This document shows positions 8,905-19,429 of a DNA stretch of 64,000 bases, piece after piece. This DNA comes from Takakia lepidozioides (lineage: Eukaryota; Streptophyta; Takakiopsida; Takakiales; Takakiaceae), in NCBI GenBank assembly GCA_030704615.1, contig CM060732.1:14196001-14260000 (forward strand), in the 5' to 3' direction. The notes under the pieces were generated by a model. It saw only the letters and a program-made list of their open reading frames with translations. It had not been told where the DNA came from and did no database searches. Each line of letters opens with the position of its first letter. The stretch's first letter is position 1. The translations under genes and the position numbers were made by a program.

Positions 8905-11390
8905 AGAGAGGCCCCCCGAATGCTAGTATCCTAAGCTTCCTCACTAAGGCCCTATACGATTCTTGCCTCAAATCTCTCTCCATATCCAAGGCCCCTGGAC
9001 CGGATCTCATCCCCAATGCAATACTTCCTGTCCTAGACTCACAAACCCAATCTCTCATTTAAAAAAATTTCCGGCTCTGTTATCAACTTTGCCGTATACC
9101 TCCTCCATGGAAACACATTCGTACTATTACAAAAAAGAAGATCCCACCGACCTTGGTAACTACCGGCCTATCGCTTTGGCTAACACTATATATAAACTCT
9201 TTACTAGCACGCTGACCACAATGCTCTCCAGCAATGGGGAACACCACCGTATCCTCAGTGATCCCCAGGAAGGCTTCTGAGCCACATGAAGTACCACCTG
9301 ACAAATACAATATGTTCTCTCCGCCCTTGAAGATGCCAAACTCATGAAACAAGACATCTATCTCCTCTACATTGACTTAAAAAACGCCTTTGGATCCCTA
9401 GACCATGCTTGACTTCTTGCAATCATGACAGACCTAGGTTACCCTTCCGATGCTATTCAACTCATAGGTAACATCTACAGCGGGAGTACCATGGAATACT
9501 CCGGCTCATACTATGGCACCACCCCCCCCATCCCTATCCTATGCGGTACCATCCAAGGGGATACCTTAAGCCCCTACCTTTTTTATTATCTTCTTGGAAC
9601 CTCTCCTTAGATGGATTTAGTATCATTACAAAACCTCTACCAACGCAATCTCTGCAGCCGCGTATGTGGACGATCTCGCCATTCTCGCTCTTAAACCCCA
9701 ACATCTCAATCGTCAAGTAGGCAAACTACCCAGGTTCAATCAATGGTCTAGTATGGAGCTCAATCTGCATAAATGCCCCGTTACCGCAGCTACTCATCAC
9801 AACAAGCTCTCCAAAACCACTATTGCTTCACACTGTAAGCTGCACATTCACTACCTTAACAAAAACTTCCCGTTCTTAGGACTGGACGAACCATACACCT
9901 ACCTCGGTATTCAACTCGTCCCCTCGCTCACATGGCATTTGCAAAATTGCAAAAAAATGCTACTCTCTCTAAACTAACCGATAGAAGCCTGGCCCTCCTC
10001 AAGGCCCCTGTCTCCATACGTCCCAAACTCTCACTAATTCAATCTGTTCTTAAGCCACAAGTCCAATACTCCTTCCATGCCGCACCCTTCTCCCTTCCTG
10101 ATGTCAAACTGATTGACAAACACTTCATACAACTCACGAAACGTATATGTGGTCTCCCGACCAGCACCCCTAACGTCTTCACCCAGCTACCCACAAATAT
10201 CTATGGCATTGGCACCAGCCCACTAATTACCTCCTACGCCCGTACCCTCGGCACACAACTTCTAGAAGCTCTCAATGACCCCGGGCGACTGGGCCTTATC
10301 TATAGGGGCCTCCTCCAATCCCTCGCCACCAAATATAATGGCCTCTACTCCCTACCCACTCTTCATCCACAATCCTGCCGGCACTCCCCCACTGCTCGTA
10401 CTCTGCATATCTTACGTGAACATTAATATACAAACCGATCTTCCAAACTACCCCAACCCCATCTCCCCTCTCGAACAAGCATGGCTGAATAGTCCATCCC
10501 TCTCCGAATTTGAGAACTCTCATCCCCGCCAAAAAACACCTATCCTTATCTACTTCAAAGAGAAACGCATTACAATGCTCGCTCAACTTACCACAGCTTC
10601 TGGATATCGGCTACTCACCCCTAGTGAGTTCACGCTCAAATACTCCAGAGCCACAGTTCAAACATGTAGGTTCCTCTTCTACCTCCGCTCACTGTTCTGC
10701 CCTCAATCCGCCTCCTGCACACTTGAGTGCGACCTACCATGCACTCTCTTCCCTCAAAACAAACAAGACCTTCTCCCTCGATATAGGGCACCCCCGGCCC
10801 CTTCCATCCTCCACATGCTCAATGTTTCCCGAGCTGTGTCGGACCCTGTCAGTCCTGCCAGCTCCTCTTCCCTACCCTCCCACCCCACCCCCCACGGTGC
10901 GGGGCCGCTCATGATCACACCCTCCACCCCCATTCCAGAGTCCCCCCACACTACTACCAGACCCTCCCCTACTCAACTATCAGAACTCAGACCTCTATAG
11001 ACAAATTTGGCGCCACTTGCCTAGACACTTTCTACCTCTGTAAATGAGCTGGCTACTCATCAGCAGACAACACTTGGCAAATTGAGGATGACCTCATTAG
11101 GCCCCATGATGATTGTGACCCGGCCCATAATCTAAACCTCCTCACCCTATTCCATAAGTCAACCAACACCAATACCTCACCCATATTCATCTGCAACATG
11201 TCTCCCAGGCCCAGCCGATAGACACTCGTTACGTCCACATCCCTCTTGTTGCCCCGGATGTGTATATCTGCATCTCGAAATTCAATCCCGACAATGACAT
11301 TTTGCACATCTCTCCCACCATATGCACTGGCAGGCGAATGGCTAGCCTTTACACCCCGCACGGCCATTTCATCAATCTCCTCCCAAATGA
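8905..11390 (+). pseudogene. Non-LTR (LINE) retrotransposon reverse transcriptase, decayed
   Basis: The three frames together spell a LINE-type reverse transcriptase: KKEDPTDLGNYRPIALANTI (block 1-2), IYLLYIDLKNAFGSLDHA, GTIQGDTLSPYLF, and the catalytic AAYVDDLAILALKPQHLNRQ followed by SSMELNLHKC. QGDTLSP and YVDD are typical of LINEs. Stops and frameshifts occur about every 200-300 bases (for example near 9280, 9410 and 9610). The C-terminal part at about 10000-11390 has long but unrecognised frames. The 5' end is cut by MULE B at 8904 and the 3' end by a gypsy fragment at about 11392. Confidence 0.8.
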
Positions 11391-11392
11391 CA

Positions 11393-12382
11393 GGCTCGCC
11401 ATTTCATCCCCACCAAAGAAACGGCAACGGCGCAGGAGACAGGGCGACTTTACTTCGCCCACGTCTTCAAACATCATGGACTCTCGAAGGATATCGTTCC
11501 GGACCGCGACCCAAAGTTTACAAGTAAATTTTGGATGGCACTTTGGAAGAAAATGGGGGTGAGGCTAAAGATGAGCACGGCCTTCCGACCCACAACAGAC
11601 GGCCACACAAAAAGGATGAATTCCGTGGTGAAACAACTCTTGCGGAATTATGTGTCCGCATATCAGTCGGACTAGTTGGAGCACTTGGATGCGGCAGAGT
11701 TCTGTTAAAATAACACAGAACACTCCACAATGGGGGCTTCCCCTTTCGTATTGGTCTATGGAAAAGCACCTTTGGTGCCCACAAGTTGGGCAGCCCAGGA
11801 CGGTGAGGAGCCGGCGGCAACGGCGGTGTTGGAAGAACGCGAGCGTTTGTTGGAGCTCGCAAAGTACAACATTGCCAAGGCTAGGAAACGTTATGAGTTG
11901 CAGGCTAATCGGAAGTGAAGGGAAGTCAAGTTTGAGGTAGGCACGGAGGTCTGGTTGAACATCAAGAATTTTTGACTACCTCCGGAAGTGAGTCCAAAGT
12001 TTGTACATCTGTATGTGGGGCCTTTTCGCATTCGGAAGGTTATGAATGAGGATGTGTACAAGTTGGAGCTGCCGGTGGACAGCAAGGTGCATCCCGTATT
12101 CCACATTTCGCTTTTGAAGCCTTACTTCAAAGATCACGCGCCCGAATCGGCATCAAATGTTGCATCCGCCACATGTGCTGTTGGATCATGAAAATCAGCC
12201 TGAGTACGAGGTGGAGGCAGTGCTTAAGTCAAGGAGGTTCAAGAATTGAGAAACAGAGTATCTCGTAAAATGGAAGGGCTATCATCAAGTGGAGGCAACT
12301 TGGGTGCGTGCCTCAGAAATGGGGAACGCACCTGAAGGGGTTGCAGCTCTCGAATGGCGACCTCAAAAGCGGAAGAGGCGTT
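11393..12382 (+). pseudogene. Ty3/gypsy chromovirus integrase and chromodomain
   Basis: The fragment starts inside the integrase core and carries LSKDIV, then DRDPKF with frameshifts, LEHLDAAEFCYNNT, SPFVLVYGKAPLVPTSWAAQ, the linker EVWLNIKNF..LPPEVSPKF, GPFRIRKVMNEDVYKLELPV and VHPVFHISLLKPYF. A chromodomain follows (YEVEAVLKSRRF, stop, YLVKWKGYHQVEATWV). The same element family is at 34780-36006. Several stops are present. It is followed by a polypurine tract and the start of an LTR, in the correct order for the 3' end of a gypsy element. Confidence 0.85.
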
Positions 12383-12405
12383 GATGGGGACATCAACCTT
12401 GGATC

Positions 12406-12558
12406 GTGGGGGAGGAAATGTATGCTTAGTCCGGCTTAGCTAAGCTAAAGAATCCGATTGCAAACACTTGTGTTGTACAAATCTTGTTTATAAAGAAACC
12501 GTTTCCAAATGTGTTGTTACATGTTTTGTCTGGAATGGTGATGCATGGTGTGGTTGGC
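12406..12558 (+). mobile_element. Gypsy polypurine tract and truncated 3' LTR
   Basis: CGTGGGGGAGGAAA at 12406-12418 is the polypurine tract; the LTR starts TGTATGCTTAG at 12419. It matches the LTR start at 36040 up to GGTTGGC at 12558, then breaks off into gene 2 of MULE C. The reading frame of gene 2 continues for about 23 codons into this LTR before stopping at 12488. Confidence 0.75.
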
Positions 12559-15500
12559 GCGTTTGGGGGGGTGGGCTGGTTGCAAAGTCTCCATTGGAGT
12601 CCTCTTCCTCACCCTCTTCCTGAACAGGCTGTTTCTGCTTCTTCGTTTTGACGGGTGTCACAATAGCTGCTCCTTGCTGGCGAGTCCTCTTCTTCGACCC
12701 CTTCTGTTGGGCCTGCACAGCTGCATCCACCGTCTTTTGTGCCATCTCAGCTGCCTTTCTGGATTCTTCCAGAGCAGCAGATTCCTTTGCCGACTTTGGC
12801 CCAGCAGGGACACGTCTTTCCTTTCTCTTCTCTTCTGCCAAGGCGTGCAGATCTTTCTCAGACTCGTCAACAATACCGCCAGACATATCCAGGTACCAGG
12901 GGCATCCAACGAGATGCGCGGGATGCCATTGTTTCTGCATCTCGGGTGTGTAGACACAGCTTGGGCCCGCCACGGTCCAAGCCATGAAGAACGGGGGCTC
13001 TTGAGCCAGGGCCCCTGTCTGAAGGAGCACATATTTCATATACCTGCAAGGCAGTCAGCATGCGTGAGCATAAGATTGGACGAACCTACTCGCAGAGTGC
13101 CACCGAAAACATAAAATGCAAATGCGGTGCTGCATTTCCGAGACAAACCTCGTAACCAGGCTTCGCATACAAGGGCAGCTGTGCTTCACCTTTAAACAAT
13201 TCGCATTGCAGCTTTCCCCGCTCCCTCCTGATGTGTAAACTCCACGCTCCTTCTTGCTGTCTGTAGCTCTCTGGCGAAAAGGTTGTCCTTGTACGCACAT
13301 CTGAAACGTGTCACGTAGTCTTCCAATGTCTGTGTTCCATCCCATTTGACGTACAAGCCGAACGAATTTGTGTGCATTACGACTTGCTCCTTTGCATTCG
13401 ACATTACCTGCGATTCCCAAATGCATTGTCACGTAGCAGTTCAGGGAATTCATTTCAGAAAAGCAAATCTGGGGAAGTACCTTGAATTACCTGGAACCAC
13501 CAAGTCATGCGGTTGAGCCACACATCCACTGCAGAGTCGGAAACTTCGAGTGGAAAAGACCACATTGTCCTTATGCTCTCGGATGCATTCCAGATCGACA
13601 GCCACCGTGTCTGCCATTTCCGATCCAATGTCAGGAGCTGGAAGAGAGTGACTATTGCTAGGAAGGAACTTCAGTGCATTGAAACCTCACCTTCTCTTTT
13701 GCCTCAACATATGCCGTTGAGAGGTGATGCAGTTTCTCCAATTGCATGGTCGGCTGCATGGCCCGAGAATAGTGTTTTGCAATCTCGGGGATGAAGTCCT
13801 TTCCAAGTGCCGGATCTGCAATTGCCACCAGCTTCACAAGCTTTGACTTGTATTTGGTTCTGGACTTGACACCGGCTTCCTTCAAGTGCTCAGTCAATGA
13901 CTGCAACGTTTCACCTGCCCCTCACTTTCCATGAAGAAGCGTTTGGCATGGGCCAAATCCAGCTTGATGTTTGACTGCCAACAAAAACATGCAGAAGCGT
14001 TACATTCGATTCATGTGGAAAGATTACTGGAAATTGGGGAAGGATGAGCAGAGGGAAATCGGAGGACGACTTACTTCGTATATCACCTCCACCATTCCAT
14101 CCATAGTGAGACGATACCATGTCCGGTCTGTTTTTGCAACGGCTTTCTGAATGAGCTCGGGCTCCAGCATTTCCGCAAACATCTGCGGATCAGTGAGACC
14201 AGTTTTCCTCACCCTGTACAGCATATGTGCCATGTGCGTATGCACGTACGCATTCTCAGTGACCCTGCAAGGCACACTCTCCAGTTCAGTACACGGAAGC
14301 ACGGAAACAAACCAGAATGGAAACCGAAATGCGGCACCGCATTTCGAACATGCTAGGGAGGGTATGAGTATCTTACGAGTTGAGGTCCGCCATGGCATTC
14401 TTGAGCAGGGAAGAGTCTGCCGCCTTCACCTTGAGGATGACACACTCCACCATGAAATGCCAGCCAATGTGCTTGGCATGGTTCTGCTTGATGTACTCCC
14501 ACCAGGCAAGAAGTCGGTGATTCCCGTCCCACACAAAGAACATTTTACCCGACATATGGCCGAAGTCTGGATCACCCTTCAGCGTCGCCTCGAATTCGTG
14601 GTTGCGAGTGTGCCAGTGGGTATCCCACGTTGACAATTCATCGACAGTGGGTTTCGCCGTCCTCATTCTCAATGGAAACGTAAAACGCTGCCGATCCCAG
14701 ACGGTTCCCTTCTCGAAATGCGAACTTGAGCTTATCCACATCTCGGGAAGGGCCTGCCTGACGATGGGAAGGGAGACCATGCGACAGAGTGGGATTCGAA
14801 GAGTCCGCTGGAATACCCTGCTACCCAGAACTCTGCCAATGCTACTGTGTGTCTCCTCCAACATTTTATCCGCTGCACTTTTGAAATCCTCCGGAGACAT
14901 GTCTGTAGGTGCCGGTAGTGGCTGAGGAGCTGGAGCATCCTCAACTGGAGCTTCACTCTGGGGCCTGTCTGCGGGCAATTCTGCCATTGCATAGGCCTCC
15001 TCCGGGCCTGCTTGCTCATCGGTGGTGAGGTCTTGCTGCGAACGTTGAGCGGCATCACCCTCCTCCGGTACCAAATCGACAGAAACGGTCGATCCCATTG
15101 CCTTCGCTGCAGCAGAGTCGGCCCCAACATCTGCAGGCGGGAAATCCTCCAGGAACTGAGCTTCAGCTTGTGGAAGCGGTTTTGCGGGAGATTGTTCGGC
15201 CGTCGCCCTGATTGCCTTCTGCTTCCTCATCCTTGTAGGTGAAGGTGTCTGCTGCAATTGAATCTGTCTTTTACCCTGCTGCTTCATTCGCGTTGGTGGG
15301 GGTGAAGCGGCCTGAGCCGGTTCAGAAACCAGTAGAGGGACGGGCTGCTTCTTCTTCAACTTTGCTGGAGAAGGGCCCGACCCCTGCTGGCGATTCTCCA
15401 TGACCGAAGAACGCGAGTCGATCTCTGGGGCTTTGAACTTGCCCTTCGAAGCCGCGTCTTTGAAACGCACAGGGCTAGGCCCGGCAGAAATACCCGCGCT

Positions 15501-15891
15501 CGGGGATCGGGTGGGTGTACGTGCTGTAGCTAGCTCCTCGGACTCTTCTTGCGGCTCTTCGGATTCCTGCGATCCCTCCAGCACGTCCACCTTTCCTGTT
15601 AGGCATGCAAACATGTTCTGCATTCAAGTCTCCTAGCATTCAGTCTAAGAATTACAGAAGCAAAATGGGGGGTTCGGTGCTCGATCAGCTGCGCGCAGCC
15701 CGATCGCATGGAGCTCTCACTGGTGGCTGGGTTGCCTGAGTGGCCTGCTGCTCGGAGATGGCAATCTCCTCCTGTAGACGCATCTGCTTCCTCCCCTTCG
15801 GCATTGGCCTACGTCCGAAGTATAATTTTCGGAGCTTGCGACGAGGTCTCCTGTATGGTGCACGAACTCCCCCCCTCTCAGGTTCGAGCAT
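12488..15891 (-). pseudogene. Gene 2 of MULE C: ParB-like, seven exons, broken
   Basis: I infer exons from GT-AG sites that preserve frame: 15891-15721, 15617-14377, 14264-14075, 13974-13691, 13637-13491, 13407-13190, 13043-12488. The protein is about 900 residues: a basic start (RRPRRKLRKLYFGRRP), a long disordered P/Q/S/E-rich part, then a segment TLRIPLCRMVSLPIVRQALP...VDELSTW ending in FFVWDGNHRLLAWWEYI (GNHR codons at 14515-14526), resembling the ParB/sulfiredoxin fold; then helical exons and a basic coiled-coil tail (KKRTRQQG, KTKKQKQ). Lesions compared with the other copies: a frame slip in exon 2 near 14650-14740, a one-base loss near 13909, and TAC to TAA at the exon 6 end (about 13193). 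The tail reads into a gypsy LTR. Known ParB-fold proteins bind DNA or nucleotides; the role here is unknown. Confidence 0.65.
14325..14346. repeat. Palindrome in gene 2 intron 2 (copy C)
   Basis: CGAAATGCGG and CCGCATTTCG around a CA centre lie within the intron between exons 2 and 3. The equivalent is at about 28498-28519 in D and 57217-57238 in copy 3. A second one lies in the last intron at about 13119-13140 (29699-29720 in D, 56024-56045 in copy 3). Confidence 0.75.
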
Positions 15892-16245
15892 AAGAAGAAC
15901 AGAGACAGGGAAAAGGGGCAAAGAGTGCAGATGGAAGGGCGCGAGAGGGGTGACTGAGGAGACACGACAAAAGTAGATGAAACGGCGGTGATGCACCACT
16001 TGGGTTCAAAAGGGTTGGACGAAAGTGTCTCCTCGTGGACTTTGCGTCATTACGAAATTCGAATCGTTCAAGGTACGCCTGCCGTCCGAAAAAACAAACA
16101 TCATTATCCAACGGTCAGGCCGCGCCGCCTCATGCCACTTCAGTCAGATAGAGTGCAGACATGTGCCGCAATTCCGTTGCTCCACGTGTTCACATTTCAA
16201 GGCATTTCCGTCCCAGCGTCTGATGAGTTGGAGTGAAAATGCGAA
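15892..16245. promoter_or_regulatory. Spacer between gene 2 and the palindrome array (copy C)
   Basis: This non-coding stretch lies upstream of the gene 2 start codon and before the array. It is conserved in D (26611-26948) and copy 3 (58801-59150), so it is the likely promoter and 5' leader of gene 2. I see no clear TATA box. No ORF here is conserved between copies. Confidence 0.45.
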
Positions 16246-17600
16246 TGCGGCGCCGCATTTCCGTTAAGTACCATCACGAAGCTACACATCCGTACTTGTT
16301 GGAAGAAAATGCGGCACCGCATTTCCGTTCCACCTTCACATACCTTAGTTGTTGAACGGAAATACGGTGCCGCATTTCCGTTCAGGAATGTCGAAAGGTG
16401 CGATTCGGACGGAAATGCGGCACAACATTTCAGTTCCCGTGGTTCATGATTTTCAATCTGAACGGAAATACGGTACCGCATTTCCGTTCTCCCTTCACAT
16501 ATCTTAGTTGATGAACGGAAATGCCGTGCCACATTTCCGTTCGGGAAAGTATAGAGGTCTCACCTGAACAGAAATGTGGTGCCACATTTCCTGTCTGGAA
16601 AGTTTGAAGGTCTCACATGGATGGAAATGCGGCATCACATTTCCGTCCCACAGCTCCAGGCCTCATATACAAAACGGAAATGCGGCGCCGCATTTCTGTT
16701 CCCGTTGTTCACGATTTTCAGTCAGAACGGAAATGCGGTACCGCATTTCCGTTCTGTAGAGTATTAAGGTCTGACCCTGGCGGAAATGTTGTACCGCATT
16801 TGTGTTCCACAGCTCCATGCCTCACATACAAAACGGTAATGCGGCGCCGCATTTCCGTTTTGGAATGTCAGAAGGTGTGACTCCGACGGAAATGCGGTAC
16901 CACATTTCAGTTCCGATGTTTCACGATTTTTCATCAGAACGGAAATGCGGTGCCGCATTTGCGTTCTGGAATGTTGGGAGGTGCGACTCGGATGGAAATG
17001 CGCTGCCGCATTTCAGTTCCGATGGTTCACGATTTTTAGTCAGAACGGAAATGCGGCACCGCATTTCCGTTCTGGAGAGTATGAATGTCTCAAGTGGTCG
17101 GAATTGCACTGTCTCAAGCGGTCGGAATTGCACTCGGCTCCATGCATCAGATACAAAATGGAAATGCGGTGCCGCATTTCCGTTCTGGAATGTCGGAAAG
17201 TGCGACTCGGACGGAAATGCGGTGCCGCATTTTCGTTCCCGGTTGTTCATAATTCTCAATCTGAACGGAAATGCGGTACCGCATTTCCGTTCTGGAGAGT
17301 GTTAAGGTCTCACCCGGGCAGATATGCGTTGCCGCATTTCCGTTCTGGAATGTCGGAAAGTGCGACTCGGACGGAAATGCGGTGCCGCATTTCGGTTCCA
17401 CCTTCACATACCGTGCTTGCTGGATGGAAATGCGTTACCGCATTTCCGTACCACCTTCACATACCGTGCTTGCTGGATGGAAATGCGTTACCGCATTTCC
17501 GTTCTGGAGAGTATTAAGGTTTCCCCCGGACGGAAACTCGGTGCGCTCTGGTGCATGACCAAGATGCAATACGGAAATGCGGCGCCGTATTTCCGTCCAC
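16246..17600. repeat. 53-bp phased palindrome array, copy C
   Basis: About 25 imperfect 22-bp palindromes (arms GGAAATGCGG / CCGCATTTCC) are spaced 53 bp centre to centre; for example, centres fall at about 16686.5, 16739.5, 16792.5 and 16845.5. Centre dinucleotides vary (CG, TA, TG, CA). Spacers of about 31 bp come in a few recurring types (such as GAATGTCGGAAGGTGCGACT and TCACGATTTTCAGTCAGAAC), giving a higher-order unit of about 212 bp. Open frames through the array encode only repetitive peptides and are not genes. The array lies between gene 2 and the transposase gene. Confidence 0.95.
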
Positions 17601-17639
17601 CAACAATCAAAAGAATCACTCGGGACGGAAAATCTGGAA

Positions 17640-18200
17640 TGTGAATGGGTTGCATTGTTCCGAAACAACACAATTGCGGCCAGTCTTGATGAGCACAACT
17701 TGGTTGTCTGACCATTTTAACAAACAGTACAGGCACCTGTCAGTGCGAACGTTCCTGTCTGCACCGAGAATACTGCTGGATCCACCCTCAGGAGAAACTG
17801 TCAGGAGATGTTATTTCGTCGCCGAATCGGCCATCGTTGTCATACGTACTGGCTATGGAATCACACCTCCCACCTTCATGCATGTAGCTTGAAACAATAC
17901 TTTCCACTTCAATGTGCGACTTCCAATCGTCGATGGACTCCGCATGGTGCCTGTGAGCCTTGGTCTGTCGCTAGACTGAACCTCGCACTTGCCAACTTCG
18001 TGCGGTGTTCGATGGCTCCGAATTCCTACGCTATAGTTTGCTGTCTCCGCAATTGGGAGAGCCTGGATCCCAAACGAGGGAGGACTTTGCAGAGTGACTG
18101 AAACTTACCTTTGTTCCAAATTCAAGCTCAAATGCACCAGGGTTGAGCCCCCAGGAGGTTCACACTCTTCTAAATATGGATCCAGGGGACCAGTGAGCTT
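17640..18200 (+). pseudogene. Transposase remnant of MULE C (internal deletion)
   Basis: 17640-18130 matches the 5' region of the transposase gene of D (reverse complement of about 24590-25080), including NLALANFVRCSMAPNSYAIV. At about 18130, after TTCAAGCTCAAA, the sequence jumps to TGCACCAGGGTTGAGC, which in D and B lies after the SWIM finger. About 3.4 kb, holding the DDE core and the SWIM domain, is missing. Copy C cannot make transposase and would depend on another copy. Confidence 0.8.
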
Positions 18201-18447
18201 GGCTTGCGGTCCCAATACAATGGTACGCCCATCCGTTTCAGATAGTAGAACTGTACTGCTGCCAGTACCTCAGACTCTGGCCACAGAAAGGTCCGACATA
18301 TGTTTTGCCTACCAGTAACCTGTTTTGCTCGAACTAAGATATTACTATATCGTTCACTTGTTCCACGTGCATGTATTTTTGTATGTTGGAGGGTTCATGT
18401 TTTTCTGCTTTCCGAAAATTTGCTTTCCTCATTCGACCTCCGACAAG

Positions 18448-18469
18448 GAAATGCGGCGCCGCATTTCCA
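18448..18469. repeat. Subterminal palindrome, MULE C
   Basis: Perfect palindrome with arms GGAAATGCGG and CCGCATTTCC; a weaker companion is centred near 18553. They occupy the same place as those in B and D. Confidence 0.8.
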
Positions 18470-18964
18470 AGTATCGTCGTAGGTACTGGTAGAGGCGGCC
18501 TTCGCCAACACCAAACCGCTCCGGAATTTCGCACGTGCGAACCCTAATGCGGCACCTTATTTCCCAGTTCAGTTGCAAACCTTTCCCGCCGAATACCCGA
18601 AGAAGACAGAATTGTGAAGTAATGCAGACTCTATTGGTGCAGACTCCATTGGTTCAATCGCGGCAAAAGGGTCAGCTTCATTCCAATGTTAAGGCATGTA
18701 AAACCGCGGAATACTCTATACAGGCCAGTATGCGACGTCCTTTTGCAGTGGTATACTGGATTTCCCGTTGCACGGTCACTTATTTCCATGAGCGGATCTA
18801 AAAACCATGAGCGGACTTGTTACTGACGACATATCTTCGCGAGCATTACATGATCTGGAACGTCCAAAAACAGCAAGTCAAATTAAAAAACTATTATTTT
18901 AATACGTTTAATCTGCCCAAATTTGGAGGAGTCCGCTCATGAAATCCGCGTATCTTAGACTTCG

Positions 18965-19028
18965 GCTCACCGCTCATGCGGCTCATGGCTCATGGCTCAT
19001 GGTTTCTGCTCATGAAATAGTAAACCTC
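18965..19028. repeat. Terminal inverted repeat, MULE C
   Basis: Clustered GCTCATG motifs end in GCTCATGAAATAGTAAACC and TC at 19028. The complement starts element D at 20250. Confidence 0.8.
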
Positions 19029-19421
19029 AAAGTCACCAACCAACAAAGGAGGGAAGCACATCTGGTCTACCTGCATGCTATCGGAACTGACTCCAAAAAA
19101 GAGGAAGCAAGCATGCAATTATCGGAGGCAGAACAGAGGTGGGAAGACATAAAAAGCAAACTCAAGATCGGCCCTGAGCTCACTCCAGAGCAGAAACAAC
19201 AGCTGCTGGAGGTGTGCAGAAGGAATCATCACAGCTTTGCCATGAATAAAGGTGACCTTGGCCATTGTGCTGATGTGGAGCACGAAATCAACACCCAAGG
19301 GTTTCCTGCAACCAGAAAGCTAGCAAACAGACTGTTAGAAGCTGAGGAGAACCTTGTACAAGAACAGATTGAAGCACTCATCTTACAAGGTAAAATGCGA
19401 ATCAGCAAGTCTGGAAGGTGA
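19029..19421 (+). pseudogene. Gypsy pol fragment (before reverse transcriptase)
   Basis: The frame K-V-T-N-Q-Q-R-R-E-A-H continues to LKIGPELTPEQKQQLLEVCR, MNKGDLGHCADVEHEINTQG, FPATRKLANRLLEAEENLVQ and MRISKS, which is the segment preceding the reverse transcriptase in gypsy polyproteins. It stops at the junction with MULE G near 19421. It continues in frame from the gypsy piece that ends at 1847, so the two flank one MULE insertion. Confidence 0.8.
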
Positions 19422-19429
19422 GGAGAGAT

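Larger units (their letters stand above)
12559..19028 (+). mobile_element. MULE copy C (internally deleted)
   Basis: The order is gene 2 (minus), divergent leader, palindrome array, transposase 5' region joined directly to its 3' region, subterminal palindromes, terminal repeat ending at 19028. The left terminal repeat is absent because the left edge is fused to a gypsy LTR at about 12558. The right flank is gypsy pol with the 9-bp duplication AAAGTCACC. C is very similar to D over its whole length and lies in mirror orientation. A deletion of most of the transposase makes it non-autonomous. Confidence 0.8.

Noticed and set aside
12545-13114. Plus-strand frame of 189 codons opposite gene 2
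   Set aside because: Antisense shadow of the last gene 2 exon. The minus-strand frame is the one with conserved splice sites and protein-like substitutions between copies.
16200-17600. Many overlapping open frames with periodic peptides such as NGNAAPHFR, KCGAAFPF and MRCRISV
   Set aside because: They are translations of the palindrome array on both strands and in several frames. The peptide period follows the DNA repeat, not a protein design. The same holds at 25080-26610, 53430-53800 and 59150-61780.
18939-19030. Start of the gypsy fragment's open frame inside the MULE terminal repeat (LRLTAHAAHGSWLM)
   Set aside because: This part is the translated terminal repeat of element C. Gypsy coding sequence begins only at 19029.
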